64,000 nucleotides of DNA from Loripinus fragilis. Lineage: Eukaryota; Mollusca; Bivalvia; Lucinida; Lucinidae. Below the pieces are notes generated by a model, which saw only the letters and a list, made by a program, of their open reading frames with translations, did no database searches and was not told where the DNA came from. The stretch is from assembly GCA_964019695.1 (NCBI GenBank), contig OZ026525.1:72346260-72410259 (forward strand). Direction: 5' to 3'. Shown here piece by piece: positions 43,345-55,889 of the stretch. Both the position numbers and the translations under genes were made by a program. Each line of letters begins with the position of its first letter. Within the stretch, counting starts at the first letter, position 1.

Positions 43345-43628
43345 ACATGTGCGGATCTAGAGTGGGGACCTGGGGTCTGGTCCTCCCTGAAAACACACAA
43401 AAATTTAGGGTTTTCTTGCAAAACAGGTCTGGATCCCCTGAAAAATCGCAGCTACCAAGCCAGCATTCAATGTTGGGCCATCATCGGCACGCCATTTAAT
43501 GGCGTTTCGCTGGCGCGCCGATGATGGCCCACTTATAGTGGTACTTGGATCCTCCCTCCCCTCATCAACTAAAAAAACCAGGGTCAAAGTTGGACCCCCT
43601 CTGACAAAACTCTGGATCCACGCACGAT
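43345..43628. mobile_element. GCGGATCC foldback element, copy 2 (inverted)
   Basis: Starts GTGCGGATCTAGAGTGGGG, holds CCAAGCCAGCATTCAATGTT and the hairpin CATCATCGGCACGCCATT / GCGTTTCGCTGGCGCGCCGATGATG (imperfect), and ends CTCTGGATCCACGCACG. It is the reverse of the copy at 40893-41182. Confidence 0.8.
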
Positions 43629-43699
43629 TGAGGAGATTATTGGGTTGTATTCTTTCATTTTTATTCCAATTTTAATAGAACATTCTTTATCATATGACG

Positions 43700-44430
43700 T
43701 CGCGTCTGGGAGTGAAATAACGCCATGCAATAAATAGAGGATATTTACTTTTTTTAGGTGAATACCAAATATATTTCATCGAGTGCGGTGAAAAAAATCA
43801 GTATTTTTCACGAGTGCGTAGCACGAGTGAAAATGCTGATATTTTCACCGCACGAGATGAAATATATTTTGTATTTTCCGTAAAAAAGTAAATTTTCTTT
43901 TTATTTTATACTCAATGGAAATACAGAATACACAACCTTACTTTTTACTTGGTCGTTTCTCGTTCGGTTTGACTTTTGCAGTGTGTTTATTGGGTATGAC
44001 ATTGGGTGTAAACGTAGTTTGCACCTAGAAAATGGCTTAGAATCATATTTTAACGAATGAAACGCAAGAAATCTGCATTTAAAGAAAGTCAATTGAGTGT
44101 GCCTTACGGTAGGCGTCACGTGCAAACTGGCGCTACGCCATGTCAAACCGTGACGTCATTATGTTTGATGTTGACGTCACAACATGCGTAGCGTTATTTT
44201 TGACAAATATACTTCACTTAAAACCTTATGTGAAAAAATCCCAATCACAAAATTGCCAAGAAAGCCTTGTTTTGCTACAGTTCTATTCTATTCTACAGTG
44301 AAAATATAAATCGTATCAGTCACTAGTGAAAAAATACGATATTTTTTCACTGTAGGAAAATACCAATTTTACTCACATTTGATATGCATTGAATTCACTG
44401 CTTGTGATAAAATAAAATCTGTAAACCACT
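43700..44430. mobile_element. Foldback region with TTTTTCACGAGTGCG hairpin
   Basis: AATATATTTCATCGAGTGCG at 43770 pairs with GCACGAGATGAAATATATTT at 43850; TTTTCACGAGTGCGTAGCAC folds on itself; TATCAGTCACTAGTGAAAAAAT pairs loosely with ATTTTTTCACTG near 44345. Such CGAGTG hairpins are common in bivalve genomes. Confidence 0.7.
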
Positions 44431-44559
44431 AGTGGTTTATCGATTTACGGGAAACGTTATGGCGTCCATAACAACGTTGCGTACATGATGACACAATCAT
44501 AACGTTTTTACGCCAGAAATGAGATTTCAAAGTATTTGTCATATGATAAATAGAATCTA

Positions 44560-44695
44560 ACATTCGTGCTCTTGTATTATTGAATTTATTAAACTCGTTG
44601 CGAAAAAGAGATAAAATGCTCGGCAAGCCTCGCATTTTATCTCTTTTCCCCAACTCGTTTAATAAATTCAATAAAACATGAGCACTCATGTAAGA
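44560..44695. repeat. Palindrome around GCATTTTATCTCTTTT
   Basis: TGCTCTTGTATTATTGAATT then TATTAAACTCGTTG and AAAAGAGATAAAATGC pair with GCATTTTATCTCTTTT and AACTCGTTTAATAAATTCAA. Confidence 0.85.
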
Positions 44696-45119
44696 TCCTC
44701 TATGTAAGCAAACAGTGGAGATCCTGCATGCATACGCCAGTCACGCCACAACGCCATTAACTCTTTGCATGCTGGGTAAGTTTGTCATGCTTTTGTTGTC
44801 GTCTGCTGTTTTTTTTTCTTCAAAATTAACCTCAGGCGGACAGTCCGTAGGCATACTAAACTTAAATTTATGTTGTGGGTACCTATTGGAATCAACTCGA
44901 TGAGACAGTTTTAATCTAGATTGCTTTAATCTAGGTTTTCTGAAAAAAATAGAAAACACCCATTTTAAATATATAAACATGTTCATTTTTACCGTCCTAA
45001 AATTTGGCGTGTTTTAATAAAACCAGGCACGAAGAGAAGAATAACACACATCGTGTAGCCCCGCCGCTATCTGACAAGTTCGGTTATGTTTTTTCACATG
45101 TCCACTCAGTGTCAAGTCA

Positions 45120-45595
45120 TTAATGGGCCCTCATACTAATTGTAGCGGTTGCTCAGACCACCTTATTAAATGTCATATGTTGTTATGGCTGAAGAGAACC
45201 TTTCAGTGAATGAGGCTGGGAGGTCCTGCCATGAAGACGAGCCCTTATCAGTTTCGGTGTACACGACTGCGTCAGAAACAAATAGCATCACCAGGGCCCA
45301 GGGGCATGATTTGAACAAACTTGGTAGAGGTTCACTAAGTGATGCTACATACCAAATATCAAGGCTCTAGGCCTTCTTAAAGTTTACATCTTGAAAATCT
45401 ATTTTAGTCTGTGTGACCTAGATATGCAAATGGACCGGAACCGTTTGAACAATTGTTAAAGAGGGTCCCTACCAAGTTTGGTAAAAATCCAGCCAGTAGT
45501 TTAGGGGGAGATGTCCTTTTAAGCAATTGTTGATGACGGACATCCAATCACAATAGCTCACCATGAGAATGGCTCATGGTGAGCTAAAAAGTAAG
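45120..45595. repeat. Dispersed repeat ending in GAGCTAAAAA
   Basis: Contains GGTAGAGGTTCACTAAGTGA, CTACCAAGTTTGGTAAAAAT, AGTAGTTTAGGGGGAGATGT and AATTGTTGATGACGGAC, then TAGCTCACCATGAGAATGGC and GCTCATGGTGAGCTAAAA. This is the layout of a widespread invertebrate non-autonomous repeat. The 66-residue plus frame at 45170-45370 shows no domain. Confidence 0.6.
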
Positions 45596-45739
45596 TGAGT
45601 ATGACCAGGAAATGCTGAAATCACATGCTACAGATCAACCCATAGCACCTCGATGAAGAGTCAAAGAACCATTACAGCGCTTTACAGCTGCAGCATTCAG
45701 CAAGTACATGTAAGTGTCTAACCAACCGTCAATACCAGA

Positions 45740-46035
45740 TTTTTTTTTTCATATGTTGCTGTTTTGTTGCTTTACTTCCCAAGTCAACAGCTATATGGCC
45801 ATGGCGGGACTGTCAGTTCACCTGAACACACGTTTTCCTGGGCAAGCCTGAACAAGCGGTTAACTAGTACTTCGTGCGTATACTTTCGCTTGTAACTGAC
45901 AACAACCCTTCTTGAACGATTCAGCGGAAGGGAGGATAACTGTAGAAATTATTTCATAATCTTCTTGAAAGTATTGGATCTGGATCTGCAGTCAAATAGG
46001 CATCTGAAGCCGAACAGGTTACCGACTGCACTATG
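45740..46035 (-). mobile_element. tRNA-derived SINE, AACAACCCTTCTTGAA family, copy 1
   Basis: Shares CGCTTGTAACTGACAACAAC, CAGCGGAAGGGAGGA and AGAAATTATTTCAT with 57790-58110. The tRNA-like head (complement of GTTACCGACTGCACTATGCT) lies at the right end, decayed. Confidence 0.75.
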
Positions 46036-46339
46036 CTGCCCTTTTTGTGTACATATGTCCATATGGAAATACGCACATGGATTCATAGCTTGAACGACAT
46101 ATGGCAAAAATCAAACACAAAACTTTATATTAATCATAGCTTAATAATGGTTCAACCCAGGAAGACCCGTCCCTACATAACTGAAAGATTGTTGGTGGGA
46201 CGTCAAGAATCAAATCAAACGAACAAAGCAAACTTTATAATGAAAATGTATTGTGCAAAATTTTAAACCAGTTTGTACATGTTTCATCATCATATCAACG
46301 CTGATCCACATGGATTGTATGGAAGTCTTGGAACCTAAT

Positions 46340-46440
46340 GTTCATTCATGCCTAGCATTTTATCACCTTTTCGTCATGAGTTTAATAAATTCAATGATAC
46401 AGAATGCAAGATTCTATACTGAACGAAACTTCTAAACCGC
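46340..46440. repeat. AGCATTTTATCACC / TTTAATAAATTCAATGA repeat
   Basis: Partial relative of 44560-44695 and 19300-19410. Confidence 0.5.
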
Positions 46441-47939
46441 CAGTTAACGAAGCACATTTTTTCAATATAGCTCATTCATTATTAAACTATTTGAAATGAT
46501 ATTTGGCACAGTATATTTGGGCACATGTATCCGTCGATAGAACATAACAACGTTTGATTCAATAAGGATGTTCATTTACGCGTAACGATAGAGTAATAAT
46601 ACGGGTTTTGCACGTGGCGCACGATACTAAATGTTTTTCACCTTGTGTATACTCGTATTTTCATCGACAACTATCCGACAACTTTATTTTATCACAAAAA
46701 ATACCAACGTTTGGGTTGTATGAGTATAAAGTAGAGGGGTCAGGCTGTGGGTTCAATCGAAAACGGGGCCTCGCTGTGACTGATTCATACTTATCAAAAA
46801 GTTTGACATTATTTGATAGAGCCGAAAGTTTACACCATAACCTGTCAGTCATTTTTCATTTTTGCCTCGTATGAGAAGAAAAATCGACGAAAACTGAGTA
46901 TTACGTACGCCATAAAATGTCCTGTATAGTCCACCATACATTGGTTCCCTGATGTACAAATGCTGCATTGGAACGTCGGAAGTGTCGAGATTGGTGTGCA
47001 GTATACAGTTAATGGGTGACGGATGTTGCAATAATATTCTAGACAAAAACATTTCATCACCATTAACATATTTCTTTGTTCTTTTAGGCCATATAGGCCT
47101 CCATAGGAGAACTAAATTGCATGAAAATTGTTACTTTATAACAAAATAAACACGATAATATTCATTAATGTCCATTTACAGCATCAGAAAGTTTCAATAA
47201 TATTGTGGACAAAAACATGTCATATCCATAAAACATTCTTGTGTTGTTTATGTCATATGGGCTTCCATAGGAACATTCTGGAATACCTGAAAGGATCATT
47301 GACGGTTTGGGCCTTATACGCCTATTTTTCTGATTCACAGAACGCTGCTTTTGAGCTTCTAGTGTGGTGCATGTAGTATCAGTGGAATAGATGAATCTAA
47401 TGGCAAGTGCCAGCTAGCAAAATATTTTCAAAATTCCTACGCACTCGAGAGTTATGGCGGGTAGAAAGGGGAGGGGGTATGAAATTTCATGAAAATAAAA
47501 AGTGTTTTAAAAAGTGATTTCTGCACGTTTTCTTGATTTATTTGGTAGGCATGGTGATATCTATTGATTATACCATATGCAGACTATTAACGAATCACGA
47601 TAATTGATGAAATAGTTTTAAAAACAAAATATGTTTTGTAATGAAATGATTTTGGGGAGATAATTTAGAAGTTACCTGTACATTTTTGACTACATGTACC
47701 GTAAATAATACAAAACTGAAAGCTCAACAAAAGAAATAAATATTTTTGAAGGAATGAAAGTGTCCCATTTAGCATTGGAAAGTAAAACTGATTCTAACTA
47801 GATCCTTTGAATATTACTTTTGCTTTGTTTAAAGGGCATAGCATGTTGAGTGTATTTAAAGTGTCCGAATATTTATGGTATACATATGCATGTATATCCC
47901 TATAGTAGACAATATATTGAACACTAAAGTATTTACCTG

Positions 47940-48165
47940 ATATAACTCTTTGCATGCCAGTAGATAATTTTGTCGTTTGCCAATAGCCTTTTGCAAACAT
48001 TTGGAACCCAGATGAAGGCCTACAGAATGTCCGTCTTGATCTGGAACAAAACTGTTTGACACTCTGATGGTGGTCCTGGGTGGTTTATTTTTAAAAACTT
48101 TATTTTGAAGAAAGTCAGCAGACGATAATAAAAACATGAACAATTCCCTAGCATGCAAATAGATA
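47940..48165. mobile_element. MITE-like hairpin, TTTGCAAACATTTGGAACCC family
   Basis: AACTCTTTGCATGCCAGT at left and its partial complement CTAGCATGCAAATAG at right; core CATTTGGAACCCAGAT / ATCTGGAACAAAACTGTTTG. Confidence 0.7.
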
Positions 48166-48169
48166 AGTA

Positions 48170-49525
48170 CAGGACGTGTGCAAAATAATGTGTCATTTAA
48201 TAACAGTGAGCTTTTTTCTTATAAAAAATGCATACAACCTTGCTAATTCTACTTTTAATCTTTAAGTACTTTATATTAAACTAGCTCAGAGTACAAAGCA
48301 ATTTAGGAGGTTGGTTCTAGAGAATTTCATTACTGTCATTAATTTCTAATTTGGTAGAAAAGGCATTTTATGGGCTTAGGCCCTGGGTTTTTGGGCTGCT
48401 GAACATCTTCCCCCCCCCCCCCTTGTGCCTGCAAGCTACTTTCATACAATGTGTAAAATATGGTAACACATATACATGCAAAAGCTTTTGCTGGAACACG
48501 GTGGGGAATGATATTTTAAAAAATGTTTTTGGATTTCTATATATCTTAATGTAAAACTGATTGTTCTACCCAAAATTTTACATCTTTGAAGCATTTAATA
48601 TCGAAAACGGATTTCACAGCCATAAAGTACTCAGGTCAGGGTAGCTTCAAGGTGAAGAAAGGGACAATTGACAAACTTTTATTTTTACTGAAAACCATAG
48701 GCATTTACCCATAGCAAGTGTCAATGAGCCGTTCCTACTTAATAAAAATGAAACCCAAAAATTTTCAATAATGTCCATTTATAACACCATAAAGTTGGTG
48801 TTTTTCACTTTAGGTCCCTGAAATTCTCGATTTAAAGCGATGAGTTCAAATTTTAGTGTTTGTGTTAAAATGAAACGCGAGGGTGCCTTTATACAGTCTA
48901 TCAATTGAGCATGTTAATTTCGATTTATGAAAATGAATTTTTGCCAGATTCTGGTTATTTGATATTTCCATATTGAGTGTAAATTGTAGCTATGTATGTT
49001 TCATATATGTTAAGATATATGAGAAAATATCAAGTGGCGGTTTAGAAGTTTCGCTCAGTATATTTATGCATGGCATTAAAATTATTTTGTGACCGCACTT
49101 TTGGTGTGAAAACGATGAGTTTGCCAAATACATGTATATGTGACATTAATTGTTTTGAGCATCATTTCATAATTTTATCAAAATCTGTCAACCACTAGAT
49201 GTGTATCTATTTTAATACATGGAGTTATATAGTAAGTATGGGATTACTGTCATGCTAACCAAGAGTGACAGTGACATTATCTTTTGTTTAAAATTGTTAA
49301 GTCAAATATTAACTTGTTCACCCCACTTGCACTAACACGAATCGATAGATCACCTGCGGATAGGATTAATACACAAGTGATCTATTGATCATAAGTCCCT
49401 GATGGCTTTGTAAACAACACATGACGTCACTTTCACTCTTGGCTGGCAGGACAGTACTTGTCTGCACTGAACTTTCTCTGTTGGTTGTGCTTTGATTAAT
49501 ATGTTTGCATGTTGTTGTTTTTTCA
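48170..49525. other. 3' part of the sulfotransferase intron
   Basis: AT-rich; poly-C run at about 48411-48423; a CCACTAGATGTGTATC stretch and AAGTCAAATATTAACTTG. No gene or repeat family that I can support. Confidence 0.4.
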
Positions 49526-49526
49526 G

Positions 49527-50869
49527 ATGGTTTACAGATGGGTTTATTCATTTCAAAAGGTTTCCATGAAGAAAAGAGCTACGGTCCACTGCACCCTCTA
49601 CAAGATTGCTCTATCATGTCAACGCCTTTCCAGAATGCCACAGAAAATCATAGTGTAATTGAAAATAGGACTGCAAGACAAGCATGGCGAATTAAGTTTC
49701 TAAGAAAAGCATGCAAACAAAGTTCACAGAAATTCTATCTTGAATTTGGCAAGGAATCAAATCTAACATCATCTGTTCAAAGAATCCCTATAGTACAGCA
49801 GGGAGCAAAGCAATTCCCCAGACATCATCTCATTGTTTCCAATGATACATCTAATTTCAGAGATAAACCATTGATAAATATGAATCATTGTAATGATAAA
49901 TATAACTTTTGTATTTGCATTGTTCCAAAAGCAGGAAGCACCGCCTGGTTGCAAATTCTGCAAATTATTGATAGCAATAAAAACTTTACATTTGACTCAA
50001 TTTTCAATAAACCTAGAGTGGGAAGTCGTGGACATGGCAAATTCAGAGCGAAATTTCAAGAAGCACAAAAGAAAACCAGAACCATTCTAATGTCACGTGA
50101 CCCATACACACGTTTATATTCTGCTTTCGTTGACAAATTTTACATACCGAATAAACCAGAATCATATACCAGAGAAATGTTTGCTGTGGCAAAAGGTGTT
50201 CCTGCTTCAAAGCTAGAAAGGTGTACAGGGTATAATATTACATTCCAAAATTTTCTTACGTCTGTTGTTTACAATGCAATATCAATGCCAAGTCTTAAAT
50301 ATCTTGATAGGCACTGGGCACCAATGACAGTGTTGTGTGAGCCATGCCTTGTTAATCAGTTTGCCATTATTAAGCAAGAAACCTTTGCAGAGGATACTGA
50401 AGACACTTTAAGGCTTTTGAATATAGACTCCAAATATTATGACTTTATCACTTATGCGTTAAATAACAAAAGTTCTGATATTGGAATTGTACAGCAGGTC
50501 CAAAATTTTGAAAACTCAAGAGTAAAGGTTCATCGTATTCAGGAAGGAAACTGCTTTACACCAGTTAAACTGGCTTCACGAATATGGCAGTCACTGCAAA
50601 TACAGGGACATATAGCTGACAAAGCAAAGTTCCCATTGTATAAACTGGATATCAGAGCTGACAGTTTTCAAGCTTTAAATTTGTTACATTATATTGAAGA
50701 AGCACGTGGCAAATACCCAATGACGACTGTTTTGAAACAAAATCAGAGAAAGAAATACCTTATTGAGGCTTATAAACAAATAGATAGCTGGACGATTAAA
50801 ATGATTCGGAATATCTATAGAAAAGACTTTGCATACTATAACTATGATAGTCAACCACCAGGGACATAG
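49527..50869 (+). CDS. Carbohydrate sulfotransferase (Sulfotransfer_2, CHST8-14 group), main exon
   Basis: Transfers sulfate from PAPS to a sugar of a glycan in the Golgi. Acceptor TTGTTTTTTCAG at 49526; stop TAG at 50867. With the anchor exon the protein has 475 residues; family members usually have 350-450. Visible motifs: 5' phosphosulfate-binding loop IVPKAGSTAW (about 160-169), 3' phosphate-binding SRDPYTRLYSAFVDKF (about 218-233), HWAPMTVLCEPC (about 291-302) with the family's paired cysteines, and the C-terminal IYRKDFAYYNY. Several N-glycosylation sequons (NATE, NRTA, NDTS, NITF, NKSS). The extended stem between anchor and catalytic part is not conserved. Which sugar is sulfated cannot be told; the family in molluscs is large. 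Confidence 0.93.
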
Positions 50870-52185
50870 CTACAATAGAGTCTAGAGTATTTTGGAAAGG
50901 CTGTCAAAATGGGAATGGGTGTGATTAAGTAATTCATTAACCATTAAAGTTTTGCATGATACATGTAACAAAAGCCTATACACAGGTAATGTATTTTCAT
51001 TAGGCACAGTTTTCAAAAGATTGATATAAAAGATGACTTCACTGAACAAATGCTTTGCACAGACATTTAAAAGAATGCTTTTCATTCCCTAAGAGTAAAA
51101 GTATCCTTCATATGTATTGGTGTGGGACATGGTAATTCCACCCAAGGACCAGAAAAATTGTCTGAAACTTAGCTCTTCTGATGCAATAATTCGGGTCCGA
51201 GGGTGACATAACAACACATTGTGATGGAAACATTTTTTCATCCACTTTGTAATTTTGTAATATTTTAAATGAATTCTGTCAAGTCTGTGGAAACTCTTCA
51301 TCCCTGCCAGGTGCCCCGACAGTTTGGACTCCGGGGGCTTGATCGCTAGGAATTATGTAGGGGACCAGTAGAGTTTGCTACATACCAAATATACAAGCTG
51401 TGGGCCTCATGGTTTCAGAAGATTTTTTAAGGTTTTCCCATTAGAAGTCTATGGGAGATATATACTGCTCAACAAAAGTTTTGCACAGATAAATAAAAAT
51501 TAATTTTTATTTGAGCCAATGGTTTATTGTTATAAAATATCTGCTGAAATGATGGTTTGATATGTGATAAAGTTAAGGAAAGCAATTGGTGTACTTTAAT
51601 TGGATTTCTACTGCGTTGTTCGTTGCTTTAAACAAGAGAGGGGTCAAAAACCTGTTTCAACTCCATTAATGACAATACAAAATTGATGCAGCATCAGTTT
51701 ATAAAGTCTTCTGTTTTCTGTGGTCGAATTGGCCATTCTGAAAAAAAGATAAAAGTCGTCTCCATTGAGCATTAGTAGCAAAGTCATTAAAACAACTACA
51801 GGTCAGTCCCGTTACTACGCCCTTAATGGGTTCCACAAATCTCACTTGCGATATACGCGGGACGCGCACTAACGAGAAGCATAAACAGATGCTGCTTAGT
51901 CAGTGTGGGTGGGGAAATGTTCGTTTTCAGGAGTGGTTCTGAGTTTATTTAAACTCCAATAACACTTACTGTATATTATTCAGATAGTTAAATAATCACA
52001 AGCTCCGTATGTTTTGTCATTCAAATCCCACCAAAATAACTAATTTTAAACAAAAATCAAGAATTTCAAATATTTAGATTTCTTCACATTGGTGTTACGG
52101 TATATTCGGTGTTATAGTAAACATTATACCCCCTAGAACGTCTGGCATTAGAGTCTAATAACTCTAATAAATATTGATTGGATAA
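50870..52185. other. 3' flank of the sulfotransferase gene
   Basis: The first clear AATAAA on the plus strand is near 51492, which would give a 3' UTR of about 620 bases. The stretch around 51340-51450 (TTTGCTACATACCAAATATA, GAAGTCTATGGGAGATATAT) resembles a dispersed mollusc repeat. Confidence 0.35.
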
Positions 52186-52192
52186 TTCTTAC

Positions 52193-52300
52193 TGACCTCA
52201 AAGGTCAACTTCAATGAGCTGTATGTTGATTGGCTGATATTTTTATCTGCGTTATGGATAATGAATATTCAATTAAGCAAAGTTGGGTCACAGGTCAATG
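52193..52300. promoter_or_regulatory. Cluster of nuclear-receptor half sites
   Basis: TGACCT at 52193-52198 and AGGTCA at 52202-52207 form an everted repeat with 3 bases between. GGGTCA at 52285-52290 and AGGTCA at 52292-52297 form a direct repeat with 1 base (DR1, the RXR/HNF4 type), followed by ATGACC. ATTGGCTGATA lies between. A promoter or enhancer is inferred only. Confidence 0.35.
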
Positions 52301-52674
52301 ACCGTTTTTACAGTCCTGAGGTAATAGATAAGCTTGTGTTGTGAGCTCAGCAGGTGTCAACTTTATTGATTTTAACTGATGCAATGGCAGGGCAGAAGGA
52401 TACAGTACACAACAATATCTTTATGTCAAATTACCCAGAGGAAATCGCGTCAACCTTTTTGTGCAGACTCTGCTCATTGGCATTTTTACAATAAGAGATT
52501 AATTAGGCATGCATTACTTATTTCACGAGTGAATAGAGTAATGTTTTCGCGAAAAACATTTTTAAATTAGTAAACAGCAATTTGGATAGATGAGAGATTT
52601 TTTCTCAATTTTTTTTTTTAATTTTGTTTTCTCTGTGTAGGCATGCTTAATTAAATGGTTTTCGTGTTTAACAG

Positions 52675-52704
52675 GATTCCAAAAGAGAGACAGTTTAAGG
52701 AAAA
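52675..52704 (+). other. Possible small exon of an unknown transcript
   Basis: Acceptor GTGTTTAACAG and donor AAAA/GTAAGT, 30 bases apart, downstream of the half-site cluster and of a 36-codon frame that starts ATGGCAGGGCAG at 52384. Nothing links them firmly. Confidence 0.2.
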
Positions 52705-53519
52705 GTAAGTTTATAAAATTTTGTCTCATGGTATTTAATTCATAAAGAGTGACAGAAATCTGAAGCTGAGGCTAAAGGTAGGCGGTATCGCTATCTAAAG
52801 AAGACATTTTCAACTAACAGACATGTTCAGGGTGCTTGTGCCAATCTTACGTCAAACAGATTACTTGATCTCTTGATTCAGTTCGCTTAAATGTCAAGAA
52901 TTGGAAAAAAGCCGTTTTAATGTCATAATAGCACTGCAAAACGTAGCATAAACGGGTATCAAACTTTTGACGTTTTTAACATTTTTCATCATTAAGAACC
53001 TTTTGCTTTACTATAGAATCAAAAAATTTAATTTCAGATGTAGATGTGTATCCTTTGCATGTCCATGACATCAAATTTAACGTTTGATCCACTGACACCT
53101 AACCATATTACCTTTTGTCTGGCGGACACGAAAAAAAAAAATTTCAAGATACCATACCTGATGTTGATTACATTAAATAAAATGGTTCATGTTCATTCAA
53201 AGCGGGACACTGTATTAAAATCTGTGCTAAACTTTTGTTGAGCAATATGTGTTGCCATGGCAACAAGAGTTCCATCCAGTCAGCAGAAAAAATCTTATGC
53301 ATCCTTACCCCTATCTGATGATGCTTACAAAAAATTGATAAAAAAAATTGGCCATTCTGACTTATATTAAAAGTGTTGAAAGATTGCGACCCCAGACCAT
53401 TGCCATACTAATACGCCACTTGAGCCTTCTGCCCAGGTGAGCAAACAAATACAATACTTAATGGGTTGTTTACAGACTTCAAGTTTTTCCACTTGTTTTA
53501 TTTTTTAATTCTAAATATG

Positions 53520-53690
53520 TGTCCATCCTGTGGATTCCTATCATAGTCAGGGCCCTTAGGGACAAAAAATAGGTCCCGTGCGAATTGTGTGCCGATTTAT
53601 GGTGACCTATATCAAAACCTTCAATGGAGTCTTACCTTTGATTTAAAGGTGGTCACCCATCTCAAATCCGCGTCTGAGGCTAGTTATGAC
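53520..53690. repeat. Repeat shared with 58150-58260 (inverted)
   Basis: TCCCGTGCGAATTGTGTGCC and GATTTATGGTGACCTAT return as complements (ATAGGTCACCATAAATCGGC, AATTCGCACGGGA). Confidence 0.7.
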
Positions 53691-54059
53691 GTCATAAATA
53701 TGGTGACAATGTTAATAAAAGCTATGGTTTGTGTTGGTATGGTCATATTTATCCAACACGAACGCTTTTTTTTAAAAATAATATCAATTATTTTAGTCAT
53801 ATGATGGTAACATCAATGCTTTACCTGACTTTGACAATGAATTATTTCTCGATAACTATATTTTGCATGCAAAACACCGTAGATTTCCTATAAATACCCA
53901 GCTTATCGAGCCACCTTTAGACTGATGACTGAGAATGTTATTGCCCCCACTCGGGAATTTCGCAAACTTATCCTATCTAAAAGAGGATTTCAAGCTGCGT
54001 ATTTAAATAGATTTGGTTGTTTAAATAGATGTTTGCACTATGTTCACCGGGGCGTTAGT

Positions 54060-54440
54060 CTCTGACAGCCTGTTACATATGTTACCATATTAAATTTAGA
54101 AAAAAAAGAAAATTAAAAGTTTGAGCTACAGAAAGAAGGCTTATTATTTAAATTTCTCATATGGTCTGCATATTGACTACTTTAGCTACATATAAATAAT
54201 TTTGAAGCAAAATTACAGCTTCCTGTGGTGTTATGTGCGTTACTTTAATTAGATTACCCTTTATACATGAAAATTGTGACCACTATCATTTACTTTCTAG
54301 CTGATATGTGCATTTTCGAAAATGTTTTGATTATTTTATACTAACAAACTCATTTGGGTTAGAGAAAATCCAAAGTTTGCTTTTATACTTTAAATAAAGT
54401 GTCTTATTATAAAAACAACCCAAAGTACATGTACACCCAA
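54060..54440. repeat. Duplicated segment D, copy 1
   Basis: CCTGTTACATATGTTAC, GAAAATTAAAAGTTTGAGCT, GTGTTATGTGCGTTAC and CCAAAGTTTGCTTTTATAC occur again in direct order at 55263-55650. Confidence 0.75.
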
Positions 54441-55262
54441 TTTTAAGGAGCCCAATTTGGTAGGCATCATTTAAGTAAAAATATATGAAAACATTTGCTG
54501 CTGTTGGATAACTTGCATTTTTGGGATTGTCTTGCTCATATTATAAAGAATTATAGATTTTGCAGGTTAAACAACAAGATTGAATCACTTGTTAAAAGCT
54601 GTAACATATGTTACATGACATAATAAATGAGCAAGGACATTGACTTGATGTAAGAAATGATATTTCAGGAAAAAATGAATATAATTCGCATGTTTTCCTA
54701 GCTAAAGTATCTAGCCTCTGGTGCCTAAATCTTGGCTATTGATGATTATTAAGCCCCTGTACCTTTGTTACAGATGTTATGAATATTTGTTTTCAATGTT
54801 TCTTAATATGAATAATTCTAAAATAAAGATAAATCCTAGGGGAACATAGGAAATCATCTTTTCACATTTTAGTAAATGTCCCCTTCTAATGTAAATATTT
54901 AAAACCAATCCTTATCCAAGTCATATACATGTACAATATCGATTACTATTTCTGCTTCTATGGTAAGATAATTGTCCTCCTCTTTCATAAAAACCAGAAT
55001 AATCATCAAACAAGATTTTGACTGCAAGCTGAGTAATGACCTTGTCTACGTAACGTCCTGCGTGAGGTGGTTGGTAAAAACAATTGAGTAGAATAAACAT
55101 AGAAAACGAGGAGCGGATCCAAACTTGTCTTTAACATTCATATCTAGCTTGAGTAGCCACAGACCTGCTCCATCCCAAACCCTTTTAGACATATTCTATC
55201 GTATGTATCGATTCAAGGTGCGTCAAATAGGAGATGTTTGCACACTGTAAGCATGGGTGTAG

Positions 55263-55650
55263 CCTGTAACAGCATGTTACATATGTTACTTAATCAATTT
55301 GAGAATAAGAAAATTGAAAGTTTGAGGTACAGAAAAAAGACAGCTAATCAATGAACATTCTAATAGTCTGCAAATTACTAGATGTCTTTACTACATATGA
55401 CAGCTGTTTAACATTAATACTGCTACATGTTGTATTATGTGCGTTACATGAACTTAATTATAATTTAAAAGTGATAATTTGGCTATCGTCATTTAGTTTA
55501 ACGACTGATCTGAGTTGGTTTCGAACTGTTTTAGATTAGGTTTAACAAACGTATACTCGATTGACGCATACAAAACTAAAGTTTGCTTTTCTATCTTAAA
55601 TATTTTGTCTTATATGAGCTAATGCACAACCCTACCCCCAGTTTTGCAGA
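55263..55650. repeat. Duplicated segment D, copy 2
   Basis: Counterpart of 54060-54440, about 1.2 kb away in the same orientation, with notable divergence. Confidence 0.75.
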
Positions 55651-55889
55651 GGAGCAAATTTTGTTTTCGCGGCTTAAATAAAAAACATATAAAACAATTG
55701 CAGAATGTTGAAATTTTCATTTTCTTAAACAGTCTTTGCGCATTTATCATCAAGTTTGTAAGATCAGGACACTTATTAAAGATGTCAATGTGCCATGATG
55801 CCACAACCAGGGTTCTGATCGAATTCCATGCACTTTCAGGTGCTGGTATTAACTAGTTCAATGTCAGGAAAGAGCAAGAAATCATATTG

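Noticed and set aside
49505..49526. In-frame ATG at 49505 as the start of the sulfotransferase
   Set aside because: These bases lie in the polypyrimidine tract and acceptor. The upstream anchor exon fits in phase and supplies the membrane span the family needs.
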